DNA of 64,000 bases, from positions 2,957,501 through 3,021,500 of the forward strand of contig NZ_CP062229.1 of assembly GCF_024707545.1 (NCBI RefSeq), given 5' to 3'. Below the pieces are notes generated by a model. It did no database searches. It worked only from the letters and a program-made list of their open reading frames with translations, and was not told where the DNA came from. The translations under genes were made by a program, and so were the position numbers. The DNA is from Mesorhizobium onobrychidis. Lineage in GTDB: Bacteria; Pseudomonadota; Alphaproteobacteria; Rhizobiales; Rhizobiaceae. Below are positions 35,989 to 44,071 of this stretch, piece after piece; position 1 is the stretch's first letter; every line of letters starts with the position of its first letter.

Positions 35989-37038
35989 CTACTGCGCGAG
36001 CCAGGCGTTGAAGCGCTTGACCAGATCCTCGCCATAGTCGCCCCAGAATTCGGTATCGGCGACCAGGTAAGCGGTCATGTGGTCAGGTGCGTTCGGCAAT
36101 TTCGGCAGGGCGTCCGGCGCGACGAAGGAAGCCGCATCGATGCGCACCGGCCCGTAGGTGATGTAGCTGGCGAGCTTGGCGTTGATTTCCGGCTGGCTGA
36201 TATAGGCAAGATACTTGTAGGCCAGGTCCGGGCTCTTGGCGCCCTTCGGAATGGCAATCATGTCATATTCGAGGATCTGGTTGTTCCAGACGATCTTGAA
36301 CGGCGCCCCGTCCTTGTCGATGGCGTTCTGGATACGGCCGTTCCAGGCGGTGGTCATCACCACTTCCTTGGATGCGAGGAGCTGCGGCGGCTGTGCGCCG
36401 GCATCCCACCAGACGATGTCCTTCTTGATGGTGTCGAGCTTCTTGAAAGCACGATCGACACCTTCGGGGGTTGCCAGCACCTCGTAGACATCGGCCGGCG
36501 CGACACCGTCGGCCATCAGCGCCCATTCGAGGTTCTGCGCCGGAAACTTGCGCATCGCGCGCTTGCCCGGAAACTTCGTCGTGTCGAAGATGTCGAGGAC
36601 CGAAGTCGGCGCCTCCTTCAGCACGTTGGGATCATAGGCAAGCACGTCGCCATAGGCATCAAGGCCGACGCCGCAGTCGAGTGCCGAACCTTCGATGAAC
36701 TTTTCACGGGGCGCGATCTTGGAATAGTCGAGCCGCTCGAGAATGCCGGCGTCGCAACCCTGCAGCACGGTCGCGGTTTCGACCGTCACCAGATCGATCG
36801 GCACGTTGCCGGTGTCGACCATGGCTTTGACCTTGCCGAGATCGCCAAGATATTCCTGCTCGATGATCTTGATCCCGGTCTCCTTGCTGAACGGCTCGAA
36901 CCATGCTTTGCGCTGGGCATCCTGCCAAGCGCCGCCGCTGGCCATGATCGAAAGCTCGTCGGCGAAGGCGGCATGTCCCGACGTGATGAATGCTGTGGCT
37001 GCCGCGATAGCAAACAGCCGAGCTTTTGTGATTTTCAT
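35989..37038 (-). CDS. Polyamine-type extracellular solute-binding protein
   Basis: A 349-residue periplasmic receptor with a Sec signal peptide (KARLFAIAAATAFITSGHAAFA, cleavage near residue 27). It shows the PotD-like patterns LSIMASGGAWQDAQRKAWFEPFSKETGIKI and KFPGKRAMRKFPAQNLEWALMADGVAPADVY. Unlike the Tat-exported receptor of the first operon, this one uses Sec. Ligand unknown; the MocR regulator and the amine oxidase-like gene next door suggest a D-amino acid, opine or other amine. Confidence 0.9.
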   Translation of the reverse strand: MKITKARLFAIAAATAFITSGHAAFADELSIMASGGAWQDAQRKAWFEPFSKETGIKIIEQEYLGDLGKVKAMVDTGNVPIDLVTVETATVLQGCDAGILERLDYSKIAPREKFIEGSALDCGVGLDAYGDVLAYDPNVLKEAPTSVLDIFDTTKFPGKRAMRKFPAQNLEWALMADGVAPADVYEVLATPEGVDRAFKKLDTIKKDIVWWDAGAQPPQLLASKEVVMTTAWNGRIQNAIDKDGAPFKIVWNNQILEYDMIAIPKGAKSPDLAYKYLAYISQPEINAKLASYITYGPVRIDAASFVAPDALPKLPNAPDHMTAYLVADTEFWGDYGEDLVKRFNAWLAQ

Positions 37039-37043
37039 TGTTC

Positions 37044-38204
37044 TTATTCCCCTGTTTTCGAGATGGAACCGGCCGTTCCGGCATCGGCAGGAAAAGCACG
37101 GCAGTCGTTGGGCGCGCAGGAAACCGTGACCGGTTCCCCGTTGCCCATGGTCGCTTCGGGGCCGACTTTAACGGTCAGCACCTGTCCGTTTTCAAGCCTG
37201 GCCAGAAGACGCTGGTGGTCGCCGAGGTAGATGCGGCCATCGACGGTGGCGGCTAACGCATTTGCTCCGTTCGAAGCGGACGCAAGCTTCAACCGCTCCG
37301 GGCGGACGGCGAGATGGCAGGCCGCACCCTCCGCAACGCCGATGGCCAGCGCGGTTACCGAACCGCCGCCGTGCAGCGTGACGCGGCACTCCTTGCCGGA
37401 GATGCGCTCGACCTTGCCTTCCAGCGTGTTGTTCTCGCCGATGAAGCTCGCGACAAAGGAGCTCTCCGGCGTGTTGTAGAGGTCATCAGGCGAACCGAGC
37501 TGGGCAATCCCGCCATTGTTGAACACGGCAACGCGGTCCGACATGGTCAGCGCCTCGCTCTGGTCGTGCGTCACATAGACGATGGTGACGCCGAGCATCG
37601 TGTGCAACTGCTTGATCTCGAGCTGCATATGCTCGCGCAGCTTCTTGTCGAGCGCGCCGAGCGGCTCGTCCATCAGCACCAGGCTCGGCTCGAACACCAG
37701 CGCGCGGGCAAGCGCGACACGCTGCTGCTGGCCGCCGGAAAGCTGTGCCGGCCGCCGGTCGCCGAACTGCCGCAGCCGCACCATATCGAGCGCGCGGCCG
37801 ACGCGGGATGCAACGTCCGCCTTGGTGATCTTGCGGACGGAGAGCGGGAAGGCGACGTTCTCCTCGACGCTCATATGCGGAAACAGCGCGTAGTTCTGGA
37901 ACACCATGCCGATGTTGCGTTCGTAAGGCGGCCGCCGGTCGACCGACCGGCCTTCAAGCGTAATGACGCCGCTGGTCGGCCGTTCGAAACCGGCAAGCAT
38001 GTTGAGCGTCGTCGTCTTGCCCGAACCGGAGGGGCCGAGAAGGGTGAGGAACTCGCCGCGCGCCACGCTGAGGTTCAGCCGTGTTACCGCGAACGTGCGG
38101 CCGTCATAGGATTTCTCGACATCGACGAACTCGACAAATCCTTGGCGGGCGTCTGGTGCCGCAGCGGCGCTGTCGGCTGACAGGACTGTCGCTTCGGCGA
38201 TCAC
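37044..38204 (-). CDS. ABC transporter ATP-binding protein, PotA type
   Basis: About 386 residues from GTG 38204, the only sensible start after the last unrelated upstream codons; no ATG exists near the conserved domain. Walker A GPSGSGKT is at about 57-64, Q-loop VFQNYALFPH, signature LSGGQQQR near 155-162, Walker B LVLMDEP near 175-181, and a C-terminal TOBE domain. First gene of the operon ATPase, receptor, PotB-type, PotC-type; only five bases separate it from the receptor gene. Divergent from the MocR regulator over a 311-base region rich in dyads. Confidence 0.9.
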   Translation of the reverse strand: MIAEATVLSADSAAAAPDARQGFVEFVDVEKSYDGRTFAVTRLNLSVARGEFLTLLGPSGSGKTTTLNMLAGFERPTSGVITLEGRSVDRRPPYERNIGMVFQNYALFPHMSVEENVAFPLSVRKITKADVASRVGRALDMVRLRQFGDRRPAQLSGGQQQRVALARALVFEPSLVLMDEPLGALDKKLREHMQLEIKQLHTMLGVTIVYVTHDQSEALTMSDRVAVFNNGGIAQLGSPDDLYNTPESSFVASFIGENNTLEGKVERISGKECRVTLHGGGSVTALAIGVAEGAACHLAVRPERLKLASASNGANALAATVDGRIYLGDHQRLLARLENGQVLTVKVGPEATMGNGEPVTVSCAPNDCRAFPADAGTAGSISKTGE

Positions 38205-38311
38205 GGACGGAAATCCGTTGAGCGGCGGCAATGGCCGCTTGTCGAAACGAGGTGGTGCTTGCCGTGCATGTGTCGGTCTCGCATGACGCTGGCCGCGCAA
38301 GGCGGCAAACC

Positions 38312-38366
38312 AAACTTGTATGCTCACACAATCAATCGCTAAAGAACCATAGATGCAGACAAGTTT
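38312..38366. promoter_or_regulatory. Separated inverted octamers AAACTTGT ... ACAAGTTT
   Basis: AAACTTGT (38312-38319) and ACAAGTTT (38359-38366) face each other across 39 bases in the ABC/MocR divergent region. A third ACAAGT lies in the palindrome at 38430. MocR regulators often bind spaced repeats at their own divergent promoters, so these are candidate half-sites. Confidence 0.45.
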
Positions 38367-38429
38367 GCCCGTCAAGCGGCTTTCTTCGAGATTGTGTGAG
38401 ATTTTTCGGCCGGATTTTGAAAACATGTA

Positions 38430-38451
38430 CCGGACAAGTGCTATTGTCCGG
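38430..38451. promoter_or_regulatory. Perfect palindrome CCGGACAA-N6-TTGTCCGG
   Basis: An 8-bp perfect dyad with a six-base spacer, 64 bases before the mocR-like start. It shares the ACAAGT core with the upstream octamers and is probably an operator of the MocR protein. Confidence 0.55.
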
Positions 38452-38515
38452 AGCATTGTCTTATGCTAGATGCGCCGGTAGCCAGAGAGTCAACACACCG
38501 AAACCGCCAATCCGC

Positions 38516-39904
38516 ATGCTTCAGGACCTGCAACTCGCCTCGGATGAAGGCCCGGTCTACCGGCGCCTTGCTGACGCTATTGCCGAACGGATTACAGCCG
38601 GCACGCTTGCAGTTGGAGACCGGCTGCCGCCGCAGCGCGAGATTGCCCGCGCACTTGGCATCAACGTCACCACGGTGACGCGCGCGCTGTCGACGCTGCA
38701 GCAGCGCGGACTGCTCGAAGCGCGGCCTGGACGCGGCACCACGGTCGCCGCCCGTGACGGCGGCGAAGGACCAGGTTTCGTGTCGGCGCCGAGCGAAGAC
38801 ACCGGCGTCATCGATCTTTCCGTTAACCGGCCGGCGACCTCGGCCTATCTCGACGCGCTGGCGCTGCTGTTGCCGCGCCTGTCCAAGGACCGGCACTACG
38901 CCACGCTTCAGGACTATCATCCGCCCGAGGGGCCGCTATGGGCGAGGGCGGCAATCGCCGAGTGGATGCGGCCGGCGGCGGGCGACGGCGATCCCGGCCG
39001 GGTAGTGCTGGCGGCGGGCGCCCAGCATGGGCTGGATTGTGTGCTTGGCGCCGTGACCAGGCAGGGCGAGGTCGTGCTCGCCGACGAAGTGACCTATCAG
39101 GGCATCAATGCACTGTGCCGGGTGCATGGGCTCGATCTCAGAGGCGTCGCAATGGACCGTGGCGGCATGCGGGCCGACGCGTTCGAGGCTGCCTGCGCGC
39201 AGCTTCGCCCGCGCGCGGTCTTCCTGGTGCCGACCCTGCACAACCCGACCACCATCACACTGGGCGAGGAACGCCGGCACGAGCTGGTGGCCGTCGCCCG
39301 TCGCCATAACGTGCTCATCATCGAGGATGACGTCTACCGGCCGCTGGCGGACAGTCCGCCGCCGTCGCTTGCCAGCCTCGAGCCCGAATTGACGGTTCAC
39401 ATCGGCGCCTTGTCGAAATGCCTTGCCCCAGGGCTGCGCCTCGGTTTTGTGATCGCGCCACGCGCCATAGCCGGCCAGGTCGCCGCAGCTTTGCGCATCA
39501 ACTGCTGGAGCATCAGTCCTTTGACCGCGCTGATCGGCGCGCGGCTGATAGAAGAGGGCTCGGCGGCGCGTATCATCGAAGCCCAGAAGCAGGAGCTTCG
39601 TCAGCGCCAGGCCATCCTCACCGAAATCCTCGGCCGCTACGATGTCCAGAGCCACGCCACCTCGACTCATGCCTGGCTGCGCCTCCCGGAGCCGTGGCGG
39701 GGCGCGGGTTTCGCTCGCACCTGCCTGGAACGTGGCGTTGCCGTTCTTCCCGGCGATGCCTTCGCGGTTGGGCGCGAGCCGGTACAGCACGGGGTGCGCA
39801 TCAATGTCGGCGCCGCGCGCTCGCTCGACGATCTGCGCACGGCCCTGAACACGATGGCCGAACTGCTCGCGGCCGGGCATCTGCAACTGCCTGGCTTTGT
39901 CTAG
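38516..39904 (+). CDS. MocR/PdxR-type regulator (GntR HTH plus aminotransferase-like domain)
   Basis: A 462-residue regulator. Residues 12-75 are a GntR winged helix (YRRLADAIAERITAGTLAVGDRLPPQREIARALGINVTTVTRAL). Residues 95-455 are a fold-type I PLP domain with the PLP Lys at about 301 (IGALSKCLAPGLRLGFV), Asp in IIEDDVYR and a C-terminal Arg in HGVRINVGAA. Such proteins sense amines or amino acids through PLP adducts. Next to a polyamine-type importer and an amino acid oxidase-like gene, it likely controls both. Start ATG 38516. Confidence 0.92.
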   Translation: MLQDLQLASDEGPVYRRLADAIAERITAGTLAVGDRLPPQREIARALGINVTTVTRALSTLQQRGLLEARPGRGTTVAARDGGEGPGFVSAPSEDTGVIDLSVNRPATSAYLDALALLLPRLSKDRHYATLQDYHPPEGPLWARAAIAEWMRPAAGDGDPGRVVLAAGAQHGLDCVLGAVTRQGEVVLADEVTYQGINALCRVHGLDLRGVAMDRGGMRADAFEAACAQLRPRAVFLVPTLHNPTTITLGEERRHELVAVARRHNVLIIEDDVYRPLADSPPPSLASLEPELTVHIGALSKCLAPGLRLGFVIAPRAIAGQVAAALRINCWSISPLTALIGARLIEEGSAARIIEAQKQELRQRQAILTEILGRYDVQSHATSTHAWLRLPEPWRGAGFARTCLERGVAVLPGDAFAVGREPVQHGVRINVGAARSLDDLRTALNTMAELLAAGHLQLPGFV

Positions 39905-39957
39905 ACCATGATGCCGGAAAATAGGCGCCGGTTTTCGGAAAAGATCGTGGTCAAACA
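39905..39957. repeat. Short interspersed palindromic repeat
   Basis: The stretch ACCATGATGCCGGAAAAT...CCGGTTTTCGGAAAAGATCGTGGTCAAACA closely resembles a dyad element I recognise as common between genes in Mesorhizobium and relatives (arms with CCGAAAA and TTTTCGG, bounded by CATGAT and ATCATG-like ends). It fills the gap between the mocR-like stop and the oxidase gene and supplies in-frame ATG codons at 39908 and 39911. Confidence 0.6.
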
Positions 39958-39970
39958 AGAAGATACGGCG

Positions 39971-41221
39971 GTGGCAACATCTGAAACGACCGAAATCGCC
40001 ATAGTCGGCGCCGGCATTGTCGGTTTGGCAACGGCACTTCGGCTTGCGGCCGAGGGGCGCGAGGTGCTGCTCATCGACCCCAACGAGCCTGGCTCCGGCG
40101 CCTCGTTCGGCAACGCCGGAACGCTCGCCGAATATGCCTGCATGCCGGTCGGCAATCCGGCCCTGCTGCGCCAGCTGCCAAAACTGCTTCTCGATCCGGC
40201 CAGCCCTTTCGCATTGCGCTGGACGGCATTTTTCCAGCTTGCGCCCTGGCTGGTCCGCTTCGTGCGGCAGTCGCTTCCGGCGGCCACTCGCGCCAATGCG
40301 GTGGCGCTCGCCGGGCTTCTGGCTGAGGCCCTGCCGGCTTGGGAGGAGATGGTGAAGGAGGCCGGCATAGCAGATCTGATGCGCCGCAACGGCTGTCTCT
40401 ACCTGTATCGTCGCAAGAGCGATTTCGCCAAGGCCGCTGGGGGCAGGGCACTGCGCGCCCGGTTCGGCGTCCATCAAGACGTTCTGACGCCGGATGAGGT
40501 GGTCGCGCTGGAGCCCGGCCTGCCGGCGACCGGGGCCAGCGGACTGTACTTCCCGGATTCGATGAATGTGACCGATCCGAAGGCGCTGATGCGGCGGCTG
40601 CTCGATGCCGCGACCGCCCGCGGCGTGTCGGTGGCGCAGGCTGCTATAACCGGGCTGCGGGTCGAGGCGGACGGTGTCAGGCTCAGCGGTTCCGGCCTTC
40701 GCGTCAAGGCGAACACGGTGGTGATCGCCGCAGGCGCGCAATCGCGGGCGTTGGCGGTGCAGGCCGGCGACAGGGTCCCGCTCGAGACCGAACGCGGTTA
40801 TCATCTCGAATTCCCGACCGATGCGCCTCTGCTCAATCGTCCGGTCTGTCCTGTCGATCTCGGCTTCTACATGACGCCGATGACCGGCCGGCTGCGTGTC
40901 GCCGGAACCGTCGAACTCGGCGGGCTCGCAGCGCCGGCAAATCCGCGCCGGCTGGCGCTGCTCGATCGCGGTGCCAGGCAGTTCTTTCCGCAACTCGGCC
41001 GGCCTTCATCCGAGTGGCTCGGGTTCCGGCCGTCGCTGCCCGATTCCCGGCCGGTCATCGGTCCGTCGCGTGGCAGCCCCAGGGTGATCCATGCCTTCGG
41101 TCATGGTCATCTCGGCCTCACACTGGCGCCGATCACGGCCCGCATGGTCGCCGACCTGATTGCCGGACGCGGCAGCTCCGTAAGTCTTACGCCCTTTGCA
41201 GCACACCGCTTCGGTGCATGA
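39971..41221 (+). CDS. FAD-dependent D-amino-acid dehydrogenase-like oxidoreductase (DadA type)
   Basis: A flavoenzyme of about 416 residues of the DAO family. TEIAIVGAGIVGLATALRLAAEGREVLLIDPNEPGSGASFGNAGTLAEY is the FAD dinucleotide motif plus the DadA-specific SxxNAG block, and GHGHLGLTLAPITARMVADLI closes the FAD site near the C-terminus. It oxidatively deaminates a D-amino acid or related amine. GTG 39971 places the FAD motif at the N-terminus as in relatives; ATG 39908 or 39911 are open alternatives but lie inside a palindromic repeat. Downstream of mocR, probably co-regulated with the importer. Confidence 0.85.
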   Translation: MATSETTEIAIVGAGIVGLATALRLAAEGREVLLIDPNEPGSGASFGNAGTLAEYACMPVGNPALLRQLPKLLLDPASPFALRWTAFFQLAPWLVRFVRQSLPAATRANAVALAGLLAEALPAWEEMVKEAGIADLMRRNGCLYLYRRKSDFAKAAGGRALRARFGVHQDVLTPDEVVALEPGLPATGASGLYFPDSMNVTDPKALMRRLLDAATARGVSVAQAAITGLRVEADGVRLSGSGLRVKANTVVIAAGAQSRALAVQAGDRVPLETERGYHLEFPTDAPLLNRPVCPVDLGFYMTPMTGRLRVAGTVELGGLAAPANPRRLALLDRGARQFFPQLGRPSSEWLGFRPSLPDSRPVIGPSRGSPRVIHAFGHGHLGLTLAPITARMVADLIAGRGSSVSLTPFAAHRFGA

Positions 41222-41233
41222 AGTTACCTCGGC

Positions 41234-42127
41234 TCAGCCGCGATAGCGCAGCGCGTCGACCAGCACCGCAAAGGCCGGCGAGTTCTGCCTTCGGCTCGGA
41301 TAGTAGAGGTGACAGCCTGAGAAGGGCGGGCACCAGTCGGCGAGCACACGGACAAGCTGCCCGTCGGCAATGTAAGGCCGCGCCTGATCCTCGGGCAGGT
41401 ACGCCAGACCAAACCCGGCCAGCACCGCGTTCAGCCTGAGCGCGGAGGTGTTGAAGACGAACTGCCCTTCCACCCGCACCTTGAGCTCGCGCCCGTTTTT
41501 CTCGAACTCCCAGGCGTAGAGCCCGCCATAGGTCGGCAGTCGCAGATTGATGCAGTCGTGCGCCGTCAGATCCTGCGGTGTCTTTGGTGGCTTGCGCCTG
41601 GCGAAATAGGACGGCGCGCCGACGACCGCCATGCGCATATCGGGCCCGATGCGCACGGCGATCATATCCTTTGCCACCTGCTCGCCGAGACGGACGCCGG
41701 CGTCGTAGCGTTCCGCGACGATGTCGGTGAGGCCGTAGTCGACGATGATCTCGACCTTGATGTCGGGATAGTCCGGCAGCAGCCTGGCCAGCGCGGGCCA
41801 AAGGACCGTGTCGGCCGCGTATTCGCCTGCCGTGATGCGGATGGTGCCGGCGGGCTTGTCGCGCAGCTCGCTCAGCGAGGCGAGCTCCGTCTCGATCTCA
41901 TCAAACCGCGGGCCAACATTTTGCAGCAGGCGTTCGCCTGCCTCCGTCGGAGAGACGCTGCGTGTTGTGCGGGTCAGCAGCCGGAGGCCGAGCCGCTCTT
42001 CAAGCCCCCGGATCGTATGGCTGAGCGCCGACTGCGAAACGCCGAGTTGCGCGGCCGCCCTGGTGAAACTTCGCTCCTTCGCCACAGCGAGGAAGGCAAG
42101 GAGGTCGTTGACGTTTGTGCGCGCCAT
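41234..42127 (-). CDS. LysR-family transcriptional regulator
   Basis: A 297-residue regulator: HTH (NDLLAFLAVAKERSFTRAAAQLGVSQSALSHTIRGLEERLGLRLLTRTTRSVSPTEAG) and an effector domain of the DmlR/YhcS type (GTIRITAGEYAADTVLWPALARLLPDYPDIKVEIIVDYGLTDIV). Its 5' end and promoter are duplicated at 43442-43568. The likely operator at 42129-42153 abuts its start codon. It faces the cytochrome P460 gene and, through the duplicate, the cupin-MFS-AKR operon, and probably regulates both. Confidence 0.92.
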   Translation of the reverse strand: MARTNVNDLLAFLAVAKERSFTRAAAQLGVSQSALSHTIRGLEERLGLRLLTRTTRSVSPTEAGERLLQNVGPRFDEIETELASLSELRDKPAGTIRITAGEYAADTVLWPALARLLPDYPDIKVEIIVDYGLTDIVAERYDAGVRLGEQVAKDMIAVRIGPDMRMAVVGAPSYFARRKPPKTPQDLTAHDCINLRLPTYGGLYAWEFEKNGRELKVRVEGQFVFNTSALRLNAVLAGFGLAYLPEDQARPYIADGQLVRVLADWCPPFSGCHLYYPSRRQNSPAFAVLVDALRYRG

Positions 42128-42175
42128 TCATGAATCCATCTCATAACTTCATGCCAATTCCAGCATCTAATTGCA
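42019..42175. repeat. Direct repeat copy A (LysR 5' end plus promoter)
   Basis: The LysR codons for about residues 1-36 plus the promoter up to TTGCA recur at 43442-43568 in the same orientation, with small deletions there. The last 45 bases (GCGCCATTCATGAATCCATC onward) are almost identical in the two copies. Confidence 0.85.
42129..42153. promoter_or_regulatory. LysR operator candidate, copy A: CATGAA-N13-TTCATG
   Basis: A perfect dyad just upstream of the LysR start codon and about 95 bases before the P460 start. It is preserved exactly in the second copy (43522-43546), while the adjoining LysR codons decayed, which supports a binding role. Confidence 0.55.
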
Positions 42176-42246
42176 AGCAGGCGGTTCCCTTAGATTTACA
42201 AGGCCGCCTTTCCCTTCGGCTCAATTCCACCCACGCAAGGCTATTC

Positions 42247-42732
42247 ATGAAGACCATATTGAGCCGCATTCCATTGATTGCTTTGATCTTTGGCGCTGTT
42301 GGCCTTGCCGGCTGGCAGGTGAACGCCGAGCCCACTCGAGCGACGTTCCCCGACAACCTTGATCAACTCGTGCACTACGCAACCATCAAACGCGGTAATG
42401 TCACGGAGCATATTCTGACCACGCGTGAGGCGGTTGATGCCGTCAAGAACGGTCAGTCTATCCCCAATGGCACGCATTTCGTTCTGGTCGACTACCGGGA
42501 GGGTGAAGTCTTTCGGTACTTCGTCATGGAGAAGGGCGAGGGCTGGGGCACGGAGTTTCCCGAGGACCGGCGTACGGGCGATTGGCAGTTCCAGTGGTTC
42601 AAGCCCGACAGGACCATCAACATGGCCGAGAACACAGCCCGCTGCCAGTCCTGTCATCAGTCGCGGGCGGACCAGGACTTCCTCAACACCTTCGGCCAGC
42701 TACAGCAATTCGACGGAACCGTAGTGGATTAG
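42247..42732 (+). CDS. Cytochrome P460 family protein
   Basis: A 161-residue secreted c-type haem protein. The N-terminal signal (KTILSRIPLIALIFGAVGLAGWQVNA) is followed by the P460 fold (TFPDNLDQLVHYATIKRG, then FRYFVMEKGEGWGTEFPEDRRTGDWQFQWF) and a haem-attachment motif CQSCH near residues 136-140. Classical P460 proteins oxidise hydroxylamine or bind NO, but many family members have no known role. Followed after 10 bases by a DUF4405 membrane protein; the two look like a periplasmic electron carrier with its membrane partner. Confidence 0.87.
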   Translation: MKTILSRIPLIALIFGAVGLAGWQVNAEPTRATFPDNLDQLVHYATIKRGNVTEHILTTREAVDAVKNGQSIPNGTHFVLVDYREGEVFRYFVMEKGEGWGTEFPEDRRTGDWQFQWFKPDRTINMAENTARCQSCHQSRADQDFLNTFGQLQQFDGTVVD

Positions 42733-42742
42733 GAGGCGCGCC

Positions 42743-43447
42743 TTGAGCCATGTGTTCCTTTTGCGATTGGCGCTCGATTTCACGGCGGCGGGCCTGCTGC
42801 TGGCAGGCCTCGCCTATTATTGGCTGGACAATGTTGCCCACGAACTGATCGGCACGGGCATGTTCCTGCTGATCTTCGTCCATAATGTCTTCAACCGCCG
42901 TTGGTACAGCACGATCCCGAAAGCCAGGGCACGCGGGCTGATCAACATCGCAATCACCCTATCGCTTTTGACAGCGATGGTGCTGCTGCTGGTTACCAGC
43001 TTGATGATCTCGCGCACGGTGTTCTCCTTCCTGCCGCTGAATGGCGGATACACGGCGCGCCAGATCCATACGCTCGCCGCCTACTGGGCCTTGATCATCG
43101 TCTCGATCCATCTTGGCCTGCGCTGGTCAGTGATCATGAACGCGGTACGCAGCAAGTTTGGGATCACCACCAAAAGCACAGCTCGTGCCGTCGCACTGCG
43201 TGCGACCGCCGTCGCCATTGCCGCCTATGGCGTCCGGAGTTCGTTCGACATGGGTATCGGATCAAAACTTGTCGCCCACGTCACCATGGACTTCTGGGAC
43301 TTCGAGAACTCGACGCTGGGCTTTTTCCTGCGTGTCCTATCGATCATTGGGCTTTACGCATCCCTCGCCCACTACACATTGAAGCGGATCCAGAACAGGA
43401 AGCGCAGAGAAAGCTCTGGCGTTGCTGCTTCCGAACCGTGCGGCTGA
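42743..43447 (+). CDS. DUF4405 membrane protein (cytochrome b-like)
   Basis: A 234-residue inner-membrane protein with about five helices. Conserved-looking histidines at NVAHELIG, IFVHNVFNRRW, IHTLAAYW and VSIHLGLRW are spaced as in haem-binding four-helix cytochromes. Translation most likely starts at TTG 42743, since AGGAGG lies six bases upstream and no ATG is near. Probably accepts or donates electrons to the P460 protein encoded just before. Confidence 0.8.
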   Translation: MSHVFLLRLALDFTAAGLLLAGLAYYWLDNVAHELIGTGMFLLIFVHNVFNRRWYSTIPKARARGLINIAITLSLLTAMVLLLVTSLMISRTVFSFLPLNGGYTARQIHTLAAYWALIIVSIHLGLRWSVIMNAVRSKFGITTKSTARAVALRATAVAIAAYGVRSSFDMGIGSKLVAHVTMDFWDFENSTLGFFLRVLSIIGLYASLAHYTLKRIQNRKRRESSGVAASEPCG

Positions 43448-43520
43448 GCGCAGACTGCGAACGCCGAGTTTCGCGGCCGCCCTGGTGAAGGAAGGCGAGC
43501 AGGTCGTTCCCTCGCGCCAT
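43442..43520 (-). pseudogene. Truncated duplicate of the LysR gene 5' end
   Basis: Reading from an ATG at 43520, the reverse strand gives [11 protein letters not shown], matching MARTNVNDLLAFL of the intact LysR gene. The match then continues only after a deletion and frame change as [10 protein letters not shown]. The homology stops near 43442, at the end of the DUF4405 gene. This is a non-functional fragment left by duplication, not a separate gene. Confidence 0.8.
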
Positions 43521-43521
43521 T

Positions 43522-43546
43522 CATGAATCCATCTCATAACTTCATG
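43522..43546. promoter_or_regulatory. LysR operator candidate, copy B: CATGAA-N13-TTCATG
   Basis: Exact copy of the dyad at 42129-42153, here 112 bases before the cupin start. It would place the cupin-MFS-AKR operon under the same LysR protein. Confidence 0.55.
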
Positions 43547-43657
43547 CCAACTCTGCCAGCTAGTTGCATGCCGGTGCAGTCGCTAATTATCCGCCATCAG
43601 CAATCGCGCGACGGACGACCTTTTCCGTCACGCCGGCAGTCAAGAAGAATCAAGCCT

Positions 43658-44071
43658 ATGGACATCAAGAGAAGTGGCGCGCAGGCGTCGGGCAAGGGAC
43701 CGGCCGAGTGGTTTACCGGTACGGTCCGCATCGATCCGCTGTTTGCGGCCAATGCGCCGGCGCGTGCGGCCGGCAATGCCGTCACCTTCGAACCCGGCGC
43801 GCGCACCGCCTGGCACACCCATCCGCTGGGTCAGATCCTGATCGTCACCGCCGGCTGCGGCCGCGTCCAGCGCTGGGGCGGCCCGATCGAGGAAATCCGG
43901 CCGGGTGACGTGGCCCGGTTCGAGCCGGGCGAGAAGCATTGGCACGGTGCTGCCCCGACCACGGCGATGACGCACATCGCCATTCAGGAAGCGCTCGACG
44001 GCAAGGCTGCCGACTGGATGGAGCATGTCTGCGACGAGCAATACGCCGGCTCGACGGCGGAGCGCGTATGA
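43658..44071 (+). CDS. Cupin-domain protein
   Basis: A 137-residue single-domain cupin. Motif 1 is [27 protein letters not shown] (metal His pair) and motif 2 is [17 protein letters not shown]. It matches the small (R)-mandelonitrile-lyase-like or carboxymuconolactone-associated cupins that often travel with aldo-keto reductases. First gene of the LysR-linked operon; its stop overlaps the next start by four bases (ATGA). Confidence 0.87.
   Translation: MDIKRSGAQASGKGPAEWFTGTVRIDPLFAANAPARAAGNAVTFEPGARTAWHTHPLGQILIVTAGCGRVQRWGGPIEEIRPGDVARFEPGEKHWHGAAPTTAMTHIAIQEALDGKAADWMEHVCDEQYAGSTAERV

Noticed and set aside
38936..40993. Very long reverse-strand open frame (685 codons)
   Set aside because: It is antisense to the mocR-like and DadA-like genes, both with complete catalytic motifs; a GC-driven shadow.
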